Origin: an uncultured Mycoplasmatota bacterium
GTDB taxonomy: Bacteria > Bacillota_I > Bacilli_A > RF39 > UBA660
Length of the DNA stretch: 64,000 nucleotides
Reading direction: 5' to 3'
Assembly: GCA_900552495.1 (NCBI GenBank)
Contig: URZY01000002.1
Span: forward strand, 1-64,000
Shown here: one piece after another, positions 59,029-64,000 of the stretch
Position numbering within the stretch: the stretch's first letter is position 1
Layout: each line of letters starts with the position of its first letter
The notes under the pieces: model-generated
Told to the model about the DNA's origin: nothing
What the model saw: the letters and a program-made list of their open reading frames with translations, nothing else
Database searches by the model: none
Position numbers and translations under genes: made by a program

Positions 59029-60552
59029 ATGCAAGTAAAATTACTAGGTGCATTAGATTATAAAAAAGTAGAAAAAGTCTTATCAGAAAATGTTCCTGAC
59101 GAGAAACAACGCAAAAAATTATTAGAAGAATTAAAAAAAATAGAAATTGCCAGAAAGGGCGAAATAGTAGCAACCGCAGGGCGTTTGTCCCGAGCTCACG
59201 GAACCATCTTAGATATAGTTGGCTTATCCGAGGAGAAAACCTTTGAACAAAATATAAATTTTGCTAGTCGTGTTATAGGAATGGGTCACGATTCAATAAG
59301 CGATCATGACTATTGTGTTTTTGCTCTCCAAGATGTTTCGCCATTAGTCGAGCAAACCATCATTGAAGAAAGATTTTCTTCCTTTACTATTAAATCCCGT
59401 CGTGAAGTTGACTTTTCCAAGGTATGGTTTGTTATTCCTGACTTTCACGATTGTAATGGTAATCTTCTTCCTAACAATACTGCCTTAAAAGAAGAGTATA
59501 AAGAGCATATGCAAATGTTATTTGACAGCTATTCAGCATTGAAAGATATGAATATTCCCATTGAAGATGCTCGCTTTGTTTTGCCTTATTCATATCATTC
59601 AAATATTATTATGGGAATGGATGCTCACACATTAAAGGATTTAATTATCCGCTTAACAAAAACTAAAGATGCAAATATTCCAGAATTAAAGGAATTAGGA
59701 GAAAAACTATATCATATTGCTGAAGAATCTATTCCATACATAATTCCTCAAATAGACAAATACCAATCTCAGCGGCAAGATGCCGTAGAAACGTATTTAA
59801 ACCAAAATACTAATAAAAATTCATACACAATATTATCAAAGCCTCAATTATTAAATCATAGTCAAGATAATATAGATGACTCAATTCTTATCTCTGCAAT
59901 AATGCGCAGATATCAATACACTAGAGAAGAAGCTACTCAGGTATATGAAGAAGCTGTTAAGAATAATCCAGCTTTTAAAGAAGAATTAATGAAGAAAATC
60001 GCCTTTGCTTCGGATGGAAAAGAATTATCTCAAATTAATTTTCAATTTCAAATACCGCTTTCACTAGCCATTCTAACTCACCTTACAAGGCACAGAACGC
60101 ATTATATTATGCCACCTGATTTTGTTCCAAATATTGATCTTGAACAATACAAAGTTCCCCCAACTATAAGTAGGAACGAAGCAGCCAAAGAAATGTATGA
60201 CTCTTTATTTGCTCTAAACCAAGAAATGTATAATCGTTTTAAAAATGAGTATGGTGTTCGAGAAGAGGATTTAGTTTATTTTACCTTATCCGGGAATCTC
60301 GTTAATACAGTTACAAATATTGATGGAAAGACCTTAAAACACATTTTGGGACTTCGTGAATGTAGTAAATCTCAATGGGAAACACGAGCTATGGCAAATG
60401 GTCTCCATGAAGAAATAAAAAAATTATCTGGTGCTGAGTGTTATGAAAAAATTCTTGGACCAACCTGTGTTACACAAGGCTTTTGCAATGAAGGAAAAGA
60501 ATGCTGCGGTAAAATATATACTTTAAAAAAATCATCAAAAAAAGATAGTTAA
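59029..60552 (+). CDS. thyX: ThyX-like flavin-dependent thymidylate synthase of double length
   Basis: A 507-residue protein that appears to contain two ThyX-type units, where usual ThyX is 210-260 residues. Unit 1 (about 35-260) has MGHDSISDHDYCVFALQDVS and RFSSFTIKSRREVDF (115-129) at the place of the RHRxxS signature, but without the exact RHR. Unit 2 (about 290-507) has the clean LTRHRTHYIMPPDF (RHR at 354-356) and LRECSKSQWETRAMA (Arg443). ThyX makes dTMP from dUMP with methylene-THF and FAD. The C-terminus has five Cys (471, 480, 486, 492, 493), possibly a metal or disulfide site. Start by GGAGG; own promoter. This is the last clearly core gene before the AT-rich operon. Confidence 0.78.
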   Translation: MQVKLLGALDYKKVEKVLSENVPDEKQRKKLLEELKKIEIARKGEIVATAGRLSRAHGTILDIVGLSEEKTFEQNINFASRVIGMGHDSISDHDYCVFALQDVSPLVEQTIIEERFSSFTIKSRREVDFSKVWFVIPDFHDCNGNLLPNNTALKEEYKEHMQMLFDSYSALKDMNIPIEDARFVLPYSYHSNIIMGMDAHTLKDLIIRLTKTKDANIPELKELGEKLYHIAEESIPYIIPQIDKYQSQRQDAVETYLNQNTNKNSYTILSKPQLLNHSQDNIDDSILISAIMRRYQYTREEATQVYEEAVKNNPAFKEELMKKIAFASDGKELSQINFQFQIPLSLAILTHLTRHRTHYIMPPDFVPNIDLEQYKVPPTISRNEAAKEMYDSLFALNQEMYNRFKNEYGVREEDLVYFTLSGNLVNTVTNIDGKTLKHILGLRECSKSQWETRAMANGLHEEIKKLSGAECYEKILGPTCVTQGFCNEGKECCGKIYTLKKSSKKDS

Positions 60553-60670
60553 TTTAAACTGGTGATAAAAAGAAGATTATTAATTGTCAAAAACTTTTAT
60601 ATTATTTAATTGTATGATAAAATAAAACCATAAGGAGTTTATGTTAATTGTGTGAATGGGAGTAAATATT

Positions 60671-61111
60671 ATGAATAAACAAATTAAATTATTTATAATT
60701 ATAGCATTTGTTAGTGCTTTTACAATTTTATTATCTCCATATGAAGCGCAAGCAGCAAGTTATGGCATATGTATGACAGGTGTTAAATATCAGCAAGACT
60801 CGAAGACAGGTACAATAAGTAAAACACAAGGAGGAAGTCACTTTGTTCAAATAAACAAAGCATCTACTTCACTTACTAATCCATGCCCCGATTGTGAAAT
60901 CAGAGTTAGGCCGCATAAAGTAAATGTTGGTACATTGGGTGGAAGAGTTATAAAGATGAGTAAAAAACCATACGAAATAAGTCCTAGCGATGGTTCTGGA
61001 GAGGCAGGATATAATTACTACCTAAAAGTTGCGAGATACAATTATACACTTCTAGATACAACGGTTGATTTGACCTGGTATTATCAGGGATATACCGGAG
61101 ACAGTATATAA
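60671..61111 (+). CDS. Secreted Cys-containing protein (possible exported peptide/bacteriocin-like product)
   Basis: A 146-residue protein with a clear Sec signal peptide: basic MNKQIK, hydrophobic 7-22, cleavage after AQA (about residue 28). The mature part of about 118 residues has three Cys (34, 72, 75, the last two as CPDC), many Tyr, Gly and Lys, and a beta-rich end DTTVDLTWYYQGYTGDSI. It recalls secreted DUF2712-like or lactococcin-972-like products that accompany ABC transporters, but I cannot match it to either. GGGAG precedes ATG 60671. The membrane protein, ATPase and two small membrane proteins follow on the same strand with different base use (very AT-rich), suggesting horizontal transfer. 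Confidence 0.7.
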   Translation: MNKQIKLFIIIAFVSAFTILLSPYEAQAASYGICMTGVKYQQDSKTGTISKTQGGSHFVQINKASTSLTNPCPDCEIRVRPHKVNVGTLGGRVIKMSKKPYEISPSDGSGEAGYNYYLKVARYNYTLLDTTVDLTWYYQGYTGDSI

Positions 61112-61176
61112 CAAAAAAACTATTTAAATAACTATCACAAAAATAAACTCTTTATTATTTTAGTTGAGGTGAGACA

Positions 61177-62085
61177 ATGAGGTTTCTCAAGAAAAATTTT
61201 TTAGTTATAGCAACTATTGTAATATCTTTTTTAGTTATTGGAGTTCTGGCGGCAGAAGAAAAGAAGACAGTTGAATTTACTAATAATAATATAAAATCAA
61301 CCGTTGAGAAATGTGAGAAAATTCTAAAAGCATCGAACGGTGACACGGAAAGTATAAAAATGTGCCAAAGAATAGTAAAAAATAAAAATATGCAAGTAGA
61401 TTTTTATACTGCATATATCGATTTGTTAGTATTTAGAATTCATCATTTGAATGTAATAGCATTTTTACTGTTAATAATTCCATCGATGTATGGAATCTGT
61501 AAGAAGCTAAAATATAAATATATAAAGAATGCTCTTACAAGACAAAGTTATACTAATTTTATGAAGGAACTGTTAAAAGAATCTTACAAGTATATTTGGC
61601 TTTTACCATTAATAACACTGTATATGATGCTTATTGTTTCGACATATACAACATTTGATTTAACATATGCTATGACAAGCTATAGTGTTTCATGGCCTTA
61701 CACCTTACTTTCTAAGCCATTTTTATTCATTGTTCTTTATATGGCAAATATACTATTTCATTCGTTCTTTTTCATCAATATATCATTAATTGTCGCAAAG
61801 AAAATTAATAAATATATCCCATGCGTTATAGTATCATTTATATTATATATCGCAATAGAATTATTTTTAGAAGTAGGTGTATCAATGCTAATCTTTAATA
61901 TTATTTTTAAAAATGATTTTGGTATTATATTTAATGTTATGAACTTATTCATGTTTAATACTGTCTTTGGAATAGCCCCTGTATTAATATTTAGTTTTTC
62001 TGCTATGTTATTATCATTTCTTGCACTTTACTTCACGTACCGTGACAAAGAACAATTAGTAATTAATTGTGAAAAAAATATTTAA
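61177..62085 (+). CDS. Multi-pass membrane protein of the secreted-protein/ABC operon
   Basis: A 302-residue protein. A first helix or uncleaved signal (about 7-25) is followed by an extracytosolic segment of about 60 residues with two Cys (46, 63). Six or so further membrane helices lie between residues 85 and 290. The layout is like an ABC-2-type permease, though no signature is evident. TGAGGTGAG precedes the start. It is co-oriented with the ATPase gene, which begins 20 nt later. It may be the dedicated exporter or immunity membrane subunit for the secreted protein. Confidence 0.75.
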   Translation: MRFLKKNFLVIATIVISFLVIGVLAAEEKKTVEFTNNNIKSTVEKCEKILKASNGDTESIKMCQRIVKNKNMQVDFYTAYIDLLVFRIHHLNVIAFLLLIIPSMYGICKKLKYKYIKNALTRQSYTNFMKELLKESYKYIWLLPLITLYMMLIVSTYTTFDLTYAMTSYSVSWPYTLLSKPFLFIVLYMANILFHSFFFINISLIVAKKINKYIPCVIVSFILYIAIELFLEVGVSMLIFNIIFKNDFGIIFNVMNLFMFNTVFGIAPVLIFSFSAMLLSFLALYFTYRDKEQLVINCEKNI

Positions 62086-62105
62086 TTTAAAATATGGAGG
62101 TCAAA

Positions 62106-62738
62106 ATGGAAATAAAAGTATGCAATTTGAGCAAAAAAATAAAGAAAAATACAATATTAGATAGTATTAATTTACGGTTTAATGAAGGTAATATCTATGG
62201 ACTTGTTGGCAGAAATGGTTCAGGGAAAAGTGTTCTATTAAAAATTATATGTGGTTTATATAAACCAACAACTGGAGAAGTGTTGTTTGATGACAAAAAC
62301 TACTCAAAATCAAACTTATATTGTCCAAATCTAAGAGCATTAATAGAATCTCCAGCATTTTTTCCAGAATTAACTGGTTTTGAAAATTTAAAATTACTAG
62401 CTAAAATACAAAATAAAATAGGAAACCAGGAAATTATTGATACATTAAGAAAAGTTAATTTATATGAAGAGAAAGATAAGAAATTTGCAGAATATTCATT
62501 AGGTATGAAACAGAAATTAGGTATTGCCCAAGTATTAATGGAAGATCCTAAAATTTTAATTTTAGATGAACCCTTTAATGGAATTGAAGAAGAAAGTGTC
62601 AAAAAAATCATTGACATTCTAAAAAAAGAAGTCAAAAAAGGAAAAATAATAATATTATCAACCCACATAAAAGAAGATTTAAATAAACTAGCAGATAAAA
62701 TATATGTATTAGATAATGGTAAGATAAATGACAAATAA
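62106..62738 (+). CDS. ABC transporter ATP-binding protein
   Basis: A 210-residue ABC ATPase of the single-domain export/ABC-2 type. Walker A GLVGRNGSGKS (32-42), Q-loop region, signature YSLGMKQKLGIAQVLMEDPK (signature form SLGMK instead of LSGGQ), Walker B ILILDEPFNGI, and the switch His in LSTHIKEDL. Such SxGMKQ signatures are typical of bacteriocin-immunity and ABC-2 exporters (NatA, BcrA-like). GGAGG at 62096-62100 fixes ATG 62106. Its last 11 nt overlap the next gene. Confidence 0.93.
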   Translation: MEIKVCNLSKKIKKNTILDSINLRFNEGNIYGLVGRNGSGKSVLLKIICGLYKPTTGEVLFDDKNYSKSNLYCPNLRALIESPAFFPELTGFENLKLLAKIQNKIGNQEIIDTLRKVNLYEEKDKKFAEYSLGMKQKLGIAQVLMEDPKILILDEPFNGIEEESVKKIIDILKKEVKKGKIIILSTHIKEDLNKLADKIYVLDNGKINDK

Positions 62739-63369
62739 TAATTATTTATTTTTTAAAAAGCAATTAATTTATACTTTATTAGTGACCTTTATAGGAATAG
62801 CAATTCCATTATTATCATATGGTATTAGTCATAATTTTCCGACAAAGTTTATTGAGATATACCAAAATAAATGGTTTATTCTGTGTAATTTTATTTCTAT
62901 AATACTATTAAATACAAAATATCAGGAACTCTACAATAATTACAATTATAGAATTAGAATGACAAGCAATTCTGCTGCCTATTCCAAAATCATCAAAGAA
63001 TGCAATATAGATATAGTTATTTATTGGCTTATGAATTCTATTTTTATCTTTTTTTTACTTATCGTTTTTAATTATAAAATTTATAACCCATCTGAATTAA
63101 TTGAAGTAGTATATGTTCTGATATATACCTTGCTCTTGTTAATATTTACAAATGTATTTTTCTTGGCAATAAAAAAATTTGTAAAAAATAATCGATATTA
63201 TTTATTCTTTATATTAATATCGATAGTATTAATAATAACAAATGGGCATTTATTATATATGAATTTGCATTCGAGTTATCCTATAAATTATGTAATTAAA
63301 TATACCTTTATATTAATTGCACTTTTTACCACAAAACAAGTTCTAAAAAAAGAAAGTAGAGATATTTAA
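62728..63369 (+). CDS. Membrane protein (possible ABC-2 permease subunit 1)
   Basis: A 213-residue membrane protein with about six helices and no signature motifs. It overlaps the ATPase by 11 nt, the usual sign of coupled ABC subunits, so it probably forms the channel with the gene after it. Very Phe/Ile/Leu-rich and AT-rich (codon use similar to the rest of this operon, unlike the window's core). Confidence 0.7.
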   Translation: MTNNNYLFFKKQLIYTLLVTFIGIAIPLLSYGISHNFPTKFIEIYQNKWFILCNFISIILLNTKYQELYNNYNYRIRMTSNSAAYSKIIKECNIDIVIYWLMNSIFIFFLLIVFNYKIYNPSELIEVVYVLIYTLLLLIFTNVFFLAIKKFVKNNRYYLFFILISIVLIITNGHLLYMNLHSSYPINYVIKYTFILIALFTTKQVLKKESRDI

Positions 63370-63370
63370 T

Positions 63371-63859
63371 ATGATATATCAAACATTATGTTTAATTGAA
63401 TTATTTAAAAAAAAGTATTACAAATTTTTTCTTCTTTTTATTATTTTATTTGTAATGATTGTTACAGTGTCCTATCTTTCAAATTATGAATTTGACATAA
63501 TATTATTTGAATCAATTCTTGGGACTTCTGCCAATTATTCTATGTTTGGAATTTTATGGCTATTATTCCAATTATTGTTTCATTGTTATATAGCATTTTT
63601 ATTTTTTGATTATGAAAAAAACAATTCCTTTGAATTTACAATATTGCGAGCAAGTTACTTTAAAATAATAATCAAAAAAATGTTAGTACTAATTATATTT
63701 GTCTTATTTTTTAGAATTCTTTTCTTTCTATTAGTTTTTTTAATATTTAGAAAAACAATTTCTTTTTCATTTTACATTTTTCTTAAAAATATCATCATAT
63801 TTATCATAGCAAGCATTGCATCAGGTGCTTTATGCACGATACATAATAATATATTATAA
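63371..63859 (+). CDS. Membrane protein (possible ABC-2 permease subunit 2)
   Basis: A 162-residue membrane protein, hydrophobic throughout with four to five helices (about 12-32, 57-82, 98-118, 127-158). It starts two bases after the previous gene. It is short for a permease and may be one half of a split subunit, or truncated by the mobile element at the window edge. No motif recognised. Confidence 0.65.
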   Translation: MIYQTLCLIELFKKKYYKFFLLFIILFVMIVTVSYLSNYEFDIILFESILGTSANYSMFGILWLLFQLLFHCYIAFLFFDYEKNNSFEFTILRASYFKIIIKKMLVLIIFVLFFRILFFLLVFLIFRKTISFSFYIFLKNIIIFIIASIASGALCTIHNNIL

Positions 63860-63938
63860 TCAAACTTATAACAAAACAAAGTTATCAAAAAAGATAGTTT
63901 AGTTAAAGTGATACAGTAAAAGTAGATATATCAAAAAA

Positions 63939-64000
63939 TGAAGTGAACCCTATTTTAGACACTTTAAAAAAGTAGATGTAAAATAATATCTCGTGAAAGG
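63939..64000 (+). mobile_element. Possible end of an IS3-family insertion sequence (continues off the window)
   Basis: TGAAGTGAACCC followed by a stretch of T then AGACA (63939-63960) resembles the terminal inverted repeat of IS3-family (IS150-type) elements (TG...GACCCC...AGACA pattern). The last bases (GTGAAAGG) would be a ribosome site for a transposase OrfA outside the window. Based on pattern memory only. Confidence 0.45.

Noticed and set aside
60671..61111. Identification as a lactococcin 972 bacteriocin
   Set aside because: Signal peptide and beta-rich tail fit loosely, but the mature sequence has three Cys, is longer, and lacks the family end; only a functional analogy is kept.
1..64000. 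Mycoplasma code (TGA as Trp)
   Set aside because: TGA ends genes such as the one before queA and ylbF; Trp is encoded by TGG throughout.
1..64000. CRISPR arrays, tRNA or rRNA genes
   Set aside because: No regularly spaced repeats, cloverleaf or rRNA-like blocks were noticed on either strand.

Overview
The window is a 64 kb piece of a low-GC Firmicutes-type chromosome. Signs of this are strong AT bias, near-consensus sigma-A promoters (TTGACA, 17 bp, TATAAT, often with an extended TGn), AGGAGG ribosome sites, U-tract terminators and an HrcA/CIRCE heat-shock operon. Gene content and order are Bacillus-like: rplU-prp-rpmA-obg, ruvA-ruvB, queA-tgt, dnaB, parE-parC, ylbD-ylbE-ylbF-rsmD and hrcA-grpE-dnaK-dnaJ. 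TGA is used as a stop (for example before queA and before rsmD), so the code is the standard one and this is not a classical mycoplasma. Undecaprenyl-phosphate recycling genes imply a cell wall. I infer an uncultured Bacilli/Erysipelotrichia/RF39-like lineage, but species cannot be named from the sequence. Almost all genes lie on the + strand, as expected on one replichore.

Layout. 1-13.3 kb: ribosomal proteins L21 and L27 with the L27-trimming protease, Obg, two unknown proteins, an HPt-receiver fusion, YebC, RuvAB, the queuosine enzymes QueA and Tgt, and a protein built from two GreA-like halves. 13.3-17.2 kb: type IV pilus-type inner-membrane protein PilC, prepilin peptidase and replication initiation protein DnaB. 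17.2-23.8 kb: HD hydrolase, family II pyrophosphatase and a membrane block in which a DUF368 (PopT-type) lipid-phosphate transporter overlaps or abuts UppP, with ZIP, CmpB-like and DedA proteins nearby. 23.9-30.9 kb: an accessory block with two membrane-anchored XRE regulators, a divergent MerR regulator facing an aldo/keto reductase-flavodoxin-decarboxylase operon through a textbook MerR promoter, a RhuM-Doc fusion, a GNAT protein and a second flavodoxin. A duplicated scar of the RhuM-Doc 3' end lies beyond the GNAT gene.

31-50 kb: phosphohexomutase, HelD behind an attenuator-like leader, a two-component system, a flippase, an acidic membrane-anchored protein, MtaB, RecD2, and topoisomerase IV (ParE, ParC). 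50-60.5 kb: a CDP-alcohol phosphatidyltransferase, the ylb cluster ending in RsmD, a secreted modular lectin with a prepilin-like leader (a likely client of the prepilin peptidase at 15 kb), the heat-shock operon with two CIRCE elements, and a double-length ThyX-like protein. 60.6-64 kb: an AT-rich accessory operon of a secreted Cys-containing protein, a membrane protein, an ABC ATPase and two small membrane proteins. It is followed at the window edge by what looks like the end of an IS3-family element.

The strongest candidates for undescribed biology are: the secreted-protein/ABC operon at 60.7-63.9 kb, the prepilin-leader lectin at 52.4 kb, the tandem Gre-like protein at 10.7 kb, the Cys/His-rich GrpE tail, the double ThyX with a Cys-rich tail, and the HelD leader. 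No tRNA, rRNA or CRISPR array was seen. The only gene-free stretch longer than 300 bases is 22865-23197, which holds a terminator and a gene remnant.
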